A stretch of 64,000 nucleotides of DNA from Echeneis naucrates (GCF_900963305.1 NC_042511.1:10001-74000), one strand, 5' to 3'; shown: positions 1-10,262, counted from the stretch's first letter. Program-made: numbers and translations. Notes: a model not told the origin generated them from the letters alone.

Positions 1-213
1 TCTAACCCTAACCCTAACCCTAGGTTTATATAACCCTAACCCTAATTGGATGCTAACCCTAACCTTAACCCTAATTGGACTTCTAAAAATAAATAATTAA
101 TTATAATGATAAATCCCCAAATTTGAACTAACCCTAATTGACCTGTCTAGCTCCACCCAGATTCCGGACTCGAAGCCTAACTAAATTTGGACCTGACACT
201 AACCCTAACCCTA
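1..213 (+). repeat. Degenerate telomeric repeats at chromosome end
   Basis: Runs of CCCTAA (vertebrate telomere repeat, C-rich strand) occur at 1-24, 30-73 and 197-212, separated by short unrelated sequence. The C-rich strand reading 5' to 3' from position 1 is the orientation expected at the left end of a chromosome. The repeats are interrupted, so this is the telomere-proximal degenerate zone rather than the uniform terminal tract. Confidence 0.9.
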
Positions 214-1104
214 ATAGCACGCGAACCTGACCTATCAACCCAATTTGGATGCCCGCTGCCTAGTCATTCATTGCTCCTGGGATGAGGACTGCCCCAGTGA
301 AGCCCAAATAGAGAAAGTAAAAATTGCCCACGGGAAGAAGCATACCCCGAATGAGGCCAAGTCGGACTATGGTAGTGCCGAGGCTAAGGAAAGAGGAGAT
401 GGCAGGATAGTGAAGCGAAAAGCGAGGGGGGACGAGGAAGAGAAGAATAAGGAAAGGAAGAAAGAAAAGAAAATGTAGTGGGATGGAAAGGAAGAAGCAG
501 GAAGGAGAGAAAAGAGGGGAAATATGATTATAAGATGAATAATAAATATGATTAAAAATTAATTAAAAATTGGATATATATTAAAAACAGTAACTTGGTG
601 ATCTATACTCACCCGGGGACTCACCTAAAAGAAAAACAGAAAAAACAGAAAATTAATACAAATATACTTACCTGGAAACCTGTGAAAGAAAAATTAAAAT
701 AGAAAAAATTATACTCACCTGAATTAATTACCTGGATACTTACCTTAAAATTTACCTGAAAAAGAAGAAAAAACAAGTTAAAAACAGTTATAATTGGAAT
801 AAAATTACAAGTAAAACTAAGTAAAAATATAAAAAGGACTAAAAATTGGGTTAAAAAACTATGTATAAAAAATTATTGATATAAATATGAAAATTGATAT
901 TAAAATAAGGCCTAAAAATAATTAAAACTATAAATAGTATCATCCACAATTGATTTACATTAAAATTCTATAAAAAAAATCTATTAAAACCATTGGAATA
1001 CAAAAGAAAAAAGAAAAAAACTAAAACCGCAAATTGGAAACTAAAAAACACATTCGGTAAAAACAAAACTTAAGAAACAGCCAAAGTGGGAGGAGTCAGG
1101 AGCG
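214..1104. other. AT-rich subtelomeric block, no supported gene
   Basis: Purine-rich sequence (about 290-510) passes into very AT-rich DNA with many poly(A) runs. Between about 600 and 770 a short motif close to ATACTCACCTGG recurs in several degenerate copies. A 77-codon open frame at 245-478 has a Lys/Glu/Arg-rich tail and no recognisable domain; I do not call it a gene. Confidence 0.6.
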
Positions 1105-1217
1105 TATATAAGGAGAAGCGGCTCCAGCTCCTTCATTTCTTTTTTGTTTTCGGGGGGAGCACACACCTTAGCCTGAAGAAGACCTAAATCAGGTCGAAAC
1201 GTCGCGGCGGTGTGTGT
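1105..1217 (+). other. TATA box plus hammerhead-ribozyme-like motif
   Basis: A TATA box (GTATATAAGG, about 1105-1114) lies about 60 bases upstream of a compact structured motif. Positions 1173-1180 read CTGAAGAA, followed by a 5-bp stem GACCT/AGGTC (1181-1185 with 1191-1195), then GAAAC and GTC (1196-1203). The flanks CACACACC (1160-1167) and GGTGTGTG (1209-1216) can pair as a closing stem. This is the order of a type I hammerhead (stem I, CUGANGA, stem II, GAAA, cleavage GUC), but with one extra A in the CUGANGA box and no loop for helix III. Hammerhead motifs are known in Penelope-like elements. Activity is not established. Confidence 0.55.
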
Positions 1218-1337
1218 TGGGAATGGCCTTTTTTATGGGATTTATTTCTTTTAATTATTTTATTCGTTTTTTATTATAATTTAATTTAAGTTTAAATAAA
1301 ATAATAAAAAAACAAAAACAAAAACACGACTCAGTAA

Positions 1338-1410
1338 GGGGGACCAGGGGGTCCCTGGGAAGTGCGCGTGCACTAAGGGACCATCCCCCAGGGGATGGCG
1401 CCCTTCTCTT
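1338..1410. repeat. GC-rich hairpin cluster abutting telomeric repeats
   Basis: After an A-rich run ending near 1327 come short inverted repeats. GGGACC and GGTCCC-type arms lie around 1341-1357, and there is a perfect 8-bp stem CCATCCCC/GGGGATGG (1381-1388 with 1391-1398) with a 2-base loop. The next telomeric block starts about 20 bases later. Confidence 0.6.
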
Positions 1411-1419
1411 TTCCCAAAA

Positions 1420-1490
1420 CCTAACCCTCTAACCCTAACCCTAACCCCTAACCCTAACCCTAACCCCTAACCCTAACCCTAACCCTAACT
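1420..1490 (+). repeat. Second telomeric repeat block
   Basis: About 70 bases of CCCTAA units mixed with CCCCTAA variants, in the same orientation as the block at position 1. It shows that unrelated sequence (214-1419) is embedded between telomeric tracts. Confidence 0.9.
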
Positions 1491-1499
1491 AGTTATAAC

Positions 1500-1976
1500 C
1501 CCAACACTTTTTCCAAAACGACACTTCAAAATAGGTACCAAATGACTCCAAATGCTCCGAAACATGCTCCTAACCACTTTCTACCTGGTGGATTTTGGCC
1601 TCCGCACTTGGTCAAATTTTCCTTACGCTCGTATCCCATTCGTTCCCAATGGGAACGTCTAATCGTCTGTAACTCCGGAACCGAACGTTCCTCGGGGAAC
1701 GCTCGGGGGTGGCGTCCGCCAGACATAATTCGGGGGCGCTGAACGCGCTGGTCCTGGTCCCGTGTCTCTACGACCTTCCGTTCCCGAGATATGACCTTGT
1801 CGTAACGGGAAGTGACGTATCTCCCGAACGGAAGCTCCTACGGACTCGGGGGTGGTACCGTTGGAAAGGGCGTACCCGAATTAGTGGGGATAGAGCTTGG
1901 TTTCGTGTCTCTATCACCTTCCTATCAAAAGTTATTCAAGAATGTCTAATCCTCAAATGTCTAATCGTGGTAATCA
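1500..1976. repeat. Subtelomeric degenerate repeat, about 150-bp unit
   Basis: GC-richer sequence with two related, diverged units. Shared landmarks are CTCGGGGGTGG (near 1703 and 1847) followed by a GAATTAG/TAATTCGGGG-type segment, then CGTGTCTCTA (near 1759 and 1904) and a CACCTTCC/GACCTTCC segment. It also holds a perfect 7-bp hairpin CGTTCCC/GGGAACG at 1641-1657. Open frames here run on both strands over the same bases and look fortuitous. Confidence 0.5.
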
Positions 1977-2026
1977 TCCCTATTCATCCCTATTCATCCC
2001 TATTCATCCCTATTCATCCCTATTCC
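1977..2026 (+). repeat. 10-bp tandem repeat (TATTCATCCC)
   Basis: About five head-to-tail copies of TATTCATCCC with almost no divergence. The array sits directly before a perfect inverted repeat and a telomeric block. Confidence 0.9.
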
Positions 2027-2028
2027 CT

Positions 2029-2054
2029 AGCCTGTCCTCAATCGAGGACAGGCT
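2029..2054. repeat. Perfect 11-bp inverted repeat with 4-base loop
   Basis: AGCCTGTCCTC (2029-2039) and GAGGACAGGCT (2044-2054) are exact reverse complements around the loop AATC. The hairpin lies between the 10-bp array and the telomeric repeats at 2068. Confidence 0.85.
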
Positions 2055-2067
2055 CAGTTCTCCCGCT

Positions 2068-2167
2068 ATAACCCTAACCCTAACCTGGCTCTGTTTTCCC
2101 GCCATAACCCTAACCCTAGGGTAAAAAAATGTATAGTGAATAATATTTGTAAGGGTTAGGGTTAAAA
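2068..2167. repeat. Third telomeric repeat block, mixed orientation
   Basis: CCCTAACCCTAA units at 2068-2081 and 2106-2119, then TTAGGGTTA on the + strand at 2155-2165. The opposite orientations indicate rearranged or reinserted telomeric sequence. Confidence 0.75.
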
Positions 2168-2261
2168 AGCTAAAACACCAAAAAGGCGACTGACGAACAT
2201 TGTAACAAATAACCGAATATAAGAAACTTAAAATTGAACACCTAGGGGCTTAAATGTCCTC

Positions 2262-2606
2262 ATGATGTTCTCTTATACAGAAGGGAATGCTCTGCTGTGG
2301 AGGGAGATGGAAGATTATGCACTGAATTCGCCTTTACCTATTTACATGTACTTGGCTAATAGTAAGAAACTTAAAATGATCATAGACAAAGATACCATAA
2401 AGAAAAAGACTCTCTTTCAGTTTTCAGCCCAATATGGGGAAACAACTCTTTCCCCACCAGGAAGAAGGGATGGAGGATTTAAAATCTGGGCTGACCAGGG
2501 GCTACAAAAAATAACAGATATTTACGATCTAGACAGTAAACATCTGATGTCCTTTGAAGAAATCATTGCCAAATATAACGTACTTATAACGGTGAAAATT
2601 CATTAA
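2262..2606 (+). mobile_element. LINE ORF2-like fragment
   Basis: An uninterrupted 114-codon frame whose C-terminal half (residues about 70-110) reads WADQGLQKITDIYDLDSKHL then MSFEEIIAKYNV. This resembles the segment of L1/Tx1-type ORF2 proteins with 'I..L.DLF....FMSFEEL..KY' found downstream of the reverse transcriptase. No catalytic domain is present, so it is only a fragment. Assignment rests on motif memory. Confidence 0.5.
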
Positions 2607-2639
2607 AACACAACAGAACCAATCACTATTTAATTTGGA

Positions 2640-2990
2640 CCCCCCACACTAATAGCAAGTGTCAGGAAGTTTTAATGTTCCCAGAAAACAGGCTGTGGAG
2701 GCAGGGAGCTGGCTGCTGTGGCATACTTTCCCAGGAGATGAAACAGAGGTTGAGCATGTAGAGAGACTGTTGAAAAGCCAAAATGACTGAAGCAGCTCGG
2801 CACATGAAACAGACTCGTCCGACAGAGTGGTAGAGCAAAGAGCAGGCTTATATAGTCAGGTGATGAGATAAATGGAAACAGGTGTGTCTTGTTGATGCCA
2901 CAGGAGAAACCAGGCACACCCCCTGCCACACACATGCTCTGCCAAAGGGGGAGGAAAGAGAAGACAAAAACCAAACAAGCTAACCCTAAC
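2640..2990 (-). mobile_element. Possible LTR-like promoter block
   Basis: On the minus strand this stretch has a strong TATA box (TATATAAGCC, + strand 2845-2854), a pyrimidine-rich segment after it, and an ATTAAA-type poly(A) signal near its 3' side (about 2670). That order resembles a retroelement LTR. Its termini and any flanking duplication were not resolved. GGGTTAGG sequence lies at its 5' edge. Confidence 0.35.
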
Positions 2991-3329
2991 CTCTATCAAA
3001 ATCATCACAAGTTAAAAAATAAACAATATCATGCCCATCCAGCCCCCCCCCCAACAAAAGGAAAATAAAGAAAAGAAACAACTTCTTATCTGGACTGCAT
3101 CCCAATATTGAACCAAATGAACAATAAAGTCAATGTGAATAAATGTATTCAAGCTCTCAACTTTATGCCGTGATTCAGAGTCTCGACTTGCTAAGTGGTG
3201 CAAGCCTTCGAGATCCCCCCTGGTCGTCCCATAGTCTCTGTAGCAGTGAAACCTACAGGACAGCAAAGTTCCTAGACTTTGATCTGAATCCACTGTCCAC
3301 CATGCACTAGAGCTACATTAAAGACACTT

Positions 3330-4800
3330 GTGACGCTTGTTTTATTGATAAGGTCAAAATTTACTATCAACATTGATAGTCTCTACACAAACATTGACAT
3401 AAAGGAAGGAAAGGCAGTGAAACATATTTCTTCCAAAAACTATAAAAAAAAGAAGACCAGACAATGAGCTACTGCAATAATTACAACTGAGTTTAACTAG
3501 AACTTATTTTGAATTCAATGATAAGGTTTGGGGTTTTTTTTTTTTTACAAATTAATGGCACAGCGATGGATAGGAAATTTGCGCCTGCTTATGCCAACAT
3601 TTTCATGGCAGATTTGGAAACAGGTGCCCTCCAACAATGTGACAAAAAAACCATCAGCTATTAGTGATTCTTAGATGATATCTAAGGCAAATGGGCTCAT
3701 CCACAGGATGATTTTCAAGCCTTTCTTGACAATTTTAATCCATCCAAAAATTAAAATTAAAAAAAAAAATTAAAAATAAAAATTAAATCCACCTTGGATC
3801 ACAATTCAATTTATTTCTTGGACACAACAACATTTAAAGGACACAAATTTAATAACAGATCTGATACCAAGGGTTTCTTTAAAGAGACGGATACACATGC
3901 ATTGCTTCCCAAGACCAGCCTTAATCCCAAACACACATTTGCAAGCCTGTTTCAGTCACAATTATTAAGGTTCCACAGAATCCGTACATAAGTTAATGAT
4001 TTTAAACAGGCCTCTCAGGTGTTCTTTTCCACACTGGCCAGCAGACGGTACTGTCGGACCTTCCTAAGACGTAAGTTGTGGTGAAAAAAAAGGTGGTTTA
4101 AAAGAGGAATCAGATGGTCGAGACACAAGTGTCAGATGGGTAATCTCTTTATTCACATTGGCCCTACTAACAACGTAGTCAGAAACAAATGCCAACATAC
4201 AACATGTGGCATGCCTTCTTATACCTAAGACAGGCTGTGTGTGTGTATTGTGTGTGATGTAGCGTTCTTTCCTGACACCCCAGATGTCTGTTTTGACTTG
4301 TTCGGCGCCGGAGCAAGTCCTGATAACCTGACTCTCATATTGACGCATGAACAGAGAACAGGTCTCTGGACCCTGTCTTTCCCCTACAGTTACTTGGTGA
4401 AAGACAAAATTGATGAATTCTAACCCTAACCCCCCAACATTAAGTGTGGATGTCTGATTAACATAACCAAAATGTATTCAAAATTACAAATTAGTGAAAT
4501 AATACCTCCAAAAACTGCATAATTTTTTAAACAATGTGGCCTACAGTATATTGGTGAAATTGGAAATTCAATCGGAAGCAGATTCACTCAACAGAGATAC
4601 AATAATTTGAAAAGGAAATGCAAGAAAGAAGACCAAGACTCTGCTGGTTCAACACTTCATAGATCACGGGTGGAGCTGTGTGCACACCTCTGTCTTAGGA
4701 TGCAATCTGAACTAGATGGAGTGTGCACAGATGATGCCAATGCAAAGTGGTGGCATGATCAGCTCGTCCAGACTAATCAGCTCAATCAGACTATTAATTA
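3330..4800 (+). mobile_element. Penelope-like element copy A, degraded
   Basis: Conceptual translation gives reverse transcriptase pieces typical of Penelope-like elements: INIDSLYTNIDIKEG near 3360, NGTAMDRKFAPAYANIFMAD near 3554, then DTTTFKGHKF and FFKETDTHALL to about 4000. After a foreign insert at 4077-4440 the frame resumes with CGLQYIGEIGNSIGSRFTQQ (about 4540-4600), a GIY-YIG endonuclease core of the kind found at the C terminus of these elements. Order RT then GIY-YIG is correct. The copy is clearly broken and old. Confidence 0.75.
4077..4440 (-). mobile_element. Solo LTR inserted in Penelope-like copy A
   Basis: A block of about 364 bp interrupts copy A between its RT and GIY-YIG parts. 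Read on the minus strand it begins TGTTGG and ends CACA, with a TATA-like GGTATAAGAAG about two thirds of the way and AATAAA further on, the order expected of an LTR. The element is flanked by TAAGT at 4072-4076 and 4441-4445, a likely 5-bp target duplication. No internal retroviral or LTR-retrotransposon genes are present, so it is a solo LTR. It carries a TTAGGG-type repeat near its 5' end. Confidence 0.6.
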
Positions 4801-5560
4801 GAGCCCTGGATCATCTTTTTCAGACACTCCTATCAAAGGTTACTTACCTTTGAATCGATTGACCCTGGGTCAATCTGGGCTATTACCCCCTCTCCCCTCA
4901 ACCCTATTGGGAATTATATGGGGAATCATATTTTCAGATATAACCTTTGACCTCCAAACAGTCTAACCACATGAAATTGCATGACTGTAGCACCTATGGC
5001 TTTTGAGATATGATGATGGTTGACAATGGGGATTGGGGAGAGGGGTTAGACTATAATAAAAGTGGAAGAGTGACTAAAACAAGAAGAACAGGGCTTGCTT
5101 GAAAACAAATATTTTGACTTGAGCTCATCTAAAATCAAATGAAGTGACCAAGATATTATAGAAGTTCACTTAAATGTCAACCTGTTCAGAACAGGCAGGA
5201 AAAACACCACATCCAACACACTCATTTGCGGGACCAGATTACCGTCACCACACCTCTTTCATATCTGGCCAATGGGGCCTGATAACAGTTCATGTCCATG
5301 ACACTGAAACAGAGTCCAACTACGGAGTCCAACTGTATTCAAAAGACTTCCAGGCTTCTGAACAAAGCAATTGATTAGACTCGATTTGTGTTAGCTCCGC
5401 CCACTGACTTTTAAGGGTGGGTTTGACAGATAAAATTAATTCATAAAGCACTGCAACACAGGACCATGAAATAATTAAATATATAGTAAAAATTATATAA
5501 ATTTTCACATTACATGAACTGGTATTTCAATTAATTAATGACACATTTAAATGATTATTT
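4801..5560. other. Non-coding, nothing recognised
   Basis: No supported gene. AT-rich sequence between two Penelope-like copies; short open frames here lack recognisable domains. Confidence 0.6.
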
Positions 5561-6844
5561 AAAGATTTATTTAAATATTTCATTCTGTCCATTTGGCCCT
5601 CCTTAGTAAAGTGGTTGGTATTGGTCACATTACCACATTGATTTCAATTTCCACACCTGTGGTTACTTGCTCTGTTCCTTAACTAAGTTTTTTGTTGTAC
5701 TGAGGGAAGATAACTCTTCACAAGTTTATCATTGACGGTTGGTTCCCTTCTAAAACTGATTGGAGGGGCATCTGGTAGAGCTTCTCTAAGAGAACTGTCA
5801 CTTTTCAATATGTCCCAGTTCTTTTGAATGATTTGTTTAATTCCTTTTGCTTCACAACTGTATTGTGCCACAAAATACACTTGATCTGAGCACTGTTGTG
5901 GCTTCTGTTTTCGGACCAGTAACTGCTCTCTAGTAAGACTTTTTGCTTTATTGTAAGCTGTATCTATAGTTTTGTGTTTAATTCCTCTTTTCTTAAACCT
6001 CTGGCTCATGTCTTGAGCATTTCTTTCAAAATCTTCCATTATCATCTTTAGAGATCTTGAAATCAAGAAAATGGATTTCAGTTGGAGAAAATTACTACTA
6101 GTGTTGTTTAAATATGAGTGAAATTCTAGAAGTTCTGTCTCTGACCCAGACCATAGTAGCAGAATATCATCTATGTACCTGCCCCACCATATGATCTTTT
6201 CCAAATAAACATTCAGGCTGGAATATACAAACCTTAGTTCCCAAAGTCCCACAGACAGATTAGAATAGTTAGGTGCAAAGCACGCTCCCATCACTGTACC
6301 CTTTTTCTGTTTGTAGAATTGATTCTGAAACAAAAAGACATTGTTTTTTGAGTCCATACTGAAGTTTGCAACACGAATGTAACAGGGGACGTCTGTTTTG
6401 CTTGTCTCTTTTCCAAGTAATGTGATTGAGCCTCCAACATTTTGATCAATGTTAGTAAATAGTGATTCTATGTCTATGGTCATTAAAAATGATGATCCAA
6501 TGTTCTTTAGGTCTTTAATTTTATTTAGCACATGTGTGCTATCATGAATAAAAGAGGGCAGGTCTACTGCAAATGGCTTGATGTAAAAAAAAAAAAAAAA
6601 AAAGTATATGCTGGTTCTGTAATATGACTCTGATTATTGGTTTCCATTCTTCATTCTTTGCCTGTAAAAGCATTTCTATAAATTCAGTCTTAATTTGTTC
6701 TATTGGATTAGCCATTAAAGGCTCATAGTACTCACAGTTATCCAGGTGTTGCATGGCCTCTTTAATGTACTGGTCTCTGCCCCACACTACTACTGCTCCC
6801 CCTTTATCAGCTCTCTTAATTATGATTATCTTTATTATTATCAT
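5560..6844 (-). mobile_element. Penelope-like element copy B, reverse transcriptase region
   Basis: The minus strand encodes RADKGGAVVVWGRDQYIKEA near 6810, then (5683-6531) a 282-codon frame with SFLMTIDIESLFTNI, the RT motif GTVMGACFAPNYSNL, and the catalytic box GRYIDDILLLW (YIDD, two aspartates kept). These are Penelope-like RT signatures. Further 3' (about 5590-5660) a cysteine-containing stretch CGN.NQCGNVTNTNHF matches the linker before the GIY-YIG domain, but the endonuclease core was not found. This copy is better preserved than copy A yet is truncated and split, with an A/T run near 6590 between the two frames. Confidence 0.8.
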
Positions 6845-8101
6845 CGTTGCTCCTCATTTATTGACTGATGTTTCGTAACTGATCAGAGTCATGTGCTTGT
6901 TTGTGTGGGTGTCTACATTAACTGCTATTTGGAGCTGATTGATAAGCTGCTGTAAAAACTCATTTTATCAAAAGTCAATATTCAAACTGGAAAGATCTGT
7001 CAACAAAAATCTTACTTCAAATACAAACAGAAATCATCTTTTTTATTATAATCTACTTTTAGAGATGTCCACAGATATTTAACATTTTAGTGTTTAATAT
7101 TTTTATTTCATCATGTGAAGTGGTTTTTATACTGTCAGTCAGGGTTGGGGTTTTATTCACCCTAATTTCAGTTATGGCTCTTGAAGTTATAAATATTAAA
7201 CTTTCTGTTTAACAGTTAATGTTCAGAAAGTCCCACCAATAATTTTTTCCTTTTATAAATAAACACGTTTTTCTACAGTGTCATCACTTTGCCAACATTT
7301 ACACAGAAACAAAGTCCACTGAACAGACTGATACCAGAGGTCAAGGGTCAAAGGTCAATGTTGGCAGTGGAACTGATTCTGCTGAAAGTGCATAAAGAGA
7401 AAAGACAATTTGAGGAAGAGATTTCTTCAGTAAAGAAGATTTTAAGAACGTGACAGGAAGAAAGATTGCACGAGGAAACTCACCAGAGATGAAGACAAAA
7501 CATGAGATTACAAACTTAAACAAGATTTAACAAACTGCTGAGACCAATAACGGAGGATAAAATACTGTGATTGAACATCTGAAAGAAGAGGTAGCTGTAG
7601 AGACACCAAAGGTAAAAGTGGAACATGTCTTGAATATTTGATTCATATTTGCTTCCTTCACTGTCACAGTGATTCACTCAGGCTTTAAGTTGTTGGTGTT
7701 GTTTGAATTGAGCTGCATTTAAAGTTTAGGAGAATGAAACAATGCAACACAAAGGTGATCGCATGCTTGAATCATCTCAGCAGAGATGATTTCAGAGTTC
7801 TATTACAGCTATTACATTTATTACTCTAAAAGCTGCTGAAGCTAATGTGTTCACAACCAGACTTCCATAAGTATGTCGATACACAACGTAAGTGAATGAT
7901 TCATCCTTCATATTCATTAAACTGTGCTCATTAAACTTCAGCTGCTCTGTGGTTAATAATCAGAAGACATGACGGCGAGATAAATTCCGTAACTGCCAAA
8001 CATCACATCACATAAAACACTGAGCTGCTGTAAATCCTTAAAATTCATGTTTCACAGGACCTTGGTCTATCAGTCCATGAGGTGCTGTGTTACTCAGTAA
8101 A
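6845..8101. other. Upstream region of slc29a1
   Basis: No coding sequence recognised. A candidate non-coding 5' exon may end at the donor CAAAG/GTAAAA near 7611. The region holds the triple DR1 element listed separately. Confidence 0.4.
7338..7357 (+). promoter_or_regulatory. Triple DR1 nuclear-receptor element
   Basis: Three direct half-sites with single-A spacers: AGGTCA, A, GGGTCA, A, AGGTCA. This gives two overlapping DR1 sites, the consensus bound by HNF4, PPAR/RXR or RXR homodimers. It lies about 760 bases upstream of the slc29a1 start codon. Function is inferred from the motif only. Confidence 0.55.
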
Positions 8102-10220
8102 ATGGCTGCCAGTTCACCAAAAGACAAGTGGGGTCCTTTATATTGTTATAAATTTAAGAGACATTTTTGTGTGACTGAGTGCCTTCCCTTTAAGTAATAA
8201 AATGTCAACATTTTCTTTTGAAAGGTATTTTGCTGTTTGGTTAATCTTCTTTCTGCTCGGTTTGGGGACGCTGCTGCCATGGAACTTTTTCATGACTGCT
8301 ACCATGGTATGACATACTTTCCTGTTAAAAAAATGTAACAAAAAATACAAATCTGAAGATAAAGAAACACCAAAAACAAGTATTTGTATATTAGAGTCCC
8401 TCCCAGACCTTCCTGTCACCCCCGTACTAAAGTCAGTATTTTCTCTCATTTGCCTTACAAGTTTCATTTTTTAAGAAAGAAACCTCCACGTTTGTTATGC
8501 ATTTTAAAAGAGTTATATATTCAGCAGGAACCAGGCTTGGAGGGAGGAGCCATAGACAATAAGTCGGGACATATTTATTGACAGAGCTACTTGTTGATGG
8601 TTTAGGCTGGGACAATAATGGCATTCTTATCTTTAGAAAAGTAGAAACTAACTTGTGTAACAGATTTGCAGTGTAAAGACAAATTTGAGCAACATGATGA
8701 ATACACTTGCATTGAAACACAGATGTGAAGGTGTTCTCAGTTCCACTATGTCTCCAGTACTTCACCAGTCGTTTGAAGGACGCTTCACCAGTTACTTCAT
8801 CAACCAATCAGACGGAGGCAACAGGTGAACACCGGAGCATTTTGGAAGCTAAATTTAACAATGTGATGACAATATGCGCCATGCTGCCACTGCTGCTCTG
8901 CACCTGTCTCAATTCCTTCCTGCACACACAGTGAGTTTGGCAACAGGGGTTATATTATAGATAATATATAATCTCAAAATGCTTCCTATTTTCATCTTTT
9001 TGAGGCTTCACCAGTGGTTTCAGACCTGCAGTCAGAAGGAATTACCCATTTTTCATTGTGTTACAGAGGCACTTCAGGGGGGCCAGATAACATTTGGTGT
9101 TAGTTTGCAGGACTTGTACATCTTTAAAAGGCATTCTACAGCTTTACAAATGTTCCAGTTCTTTTATAAGGGGTCTTTTCATGGGTATATGAGCTTATTG
9201 AGGTTATAACATGCATGCCAGGTCTTTAAATGGGTTCCAGATACTTTCAGCATGAGAGTAAGTCCTTTGCATTGGAACAGTGTTGCACTGTGTTAGTGGA
9301 GTTTCAGATCACCGCTCAGCTCTGGGGTTCCAGATTTAATTGAGAGGGTTTTGTAGTTATTTTAGGAGGTTCCAAAGGTTTTCAACAGCACAAAAATAGA
9401 TTTGCGTGGGTTTGGGTTAGGGTTAGGGTGCTTCAAGCTCTCCATGAGAAATAAGGGTTAGAGTTCAAATTAGAGTCAGGTCAGTACATTTAGTAAACAA
9501 TTGCTTTTCATCTTTACACCCTAAGCTCTCAACTGTTTCTTTTTCTTCTACTTGTTCTTTAAGTATTTCTCAGAAACTGCGGGTGATGGGAAGTCTGGTT
9601 ATTATCATGTTGGTCTTCATCGTCACCGCCATCCTCGTCAAAGTTCCACTGGAGCCCCTGCCATTCTTCTCCATTACCATGGTGAAGATTGTCATCATCA
9701 ACTGTGAGTATGTTTGTTTGTTCGTTACTTTATAGCATTCAGCTTTGTTTACTTGTTTTTTAGGGAATTGGCTTATGGCTTGCTTGCTTATTAGGGGTGG
9801 TGCAGCACATCAGTTTGTCTCTTCATTAATTTGTTTGCAGCCTTCGGGGCAGTGCTGCAGGGCAGTCTGTTTGGAATGGCTGGTTTGCTCCCAGCTTCTT
9901 ATACGACTCCCATCATGAGTGGGCAGGGACTTGCTGGAACCTTTGCTGCCTTTGCTTTGATCTGCGCCATCGCAAGTCTGATCAATAATTTATCAGTAAC
10001 TTTATAGTAGTTCACAAGCATCTGCTATGGTTTTGCATAGAAATGTAAAGTTGTTTTTTTTTCTTTTTCTTCCATCCTTCCTTTCCTCCTTACCTTCTCT
10101 TGAGTAGGTGGATCTGAACTCCATGATGCAGCATTTGGTTATTTCATCACAGCCTGTGTTGTTATTTTTCTCTCTCTTCTCTCCTTCCTCCTGCTGCCCA
10201 AAATGGTAACTCATAGCTTT

Positions 10221-10262
<42 letters not shown>

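Noticed and set aside
245-478. 77-codon open frame in the subtelomere
   Set aside because: The tail is Lys/Glu/Arg low-complexity from purine-rich DNA; no domain, no promoter, flanked by telomeric repeats.
1526-2124. Several overlapping open frames on both strands
   Set aside because: They overlap across a degenerate repeat and a 10-bp tandem array; peptides such as repeated HPYSSLFIP come from the tandem repeat.
4290-4320. CGGCGCCGAACAAG resembling a tRNA primer-binding site
   Set aside because: It lies inside the presumed solo LTR rather than just after it, and the match to a tRNA 3' end is partial.
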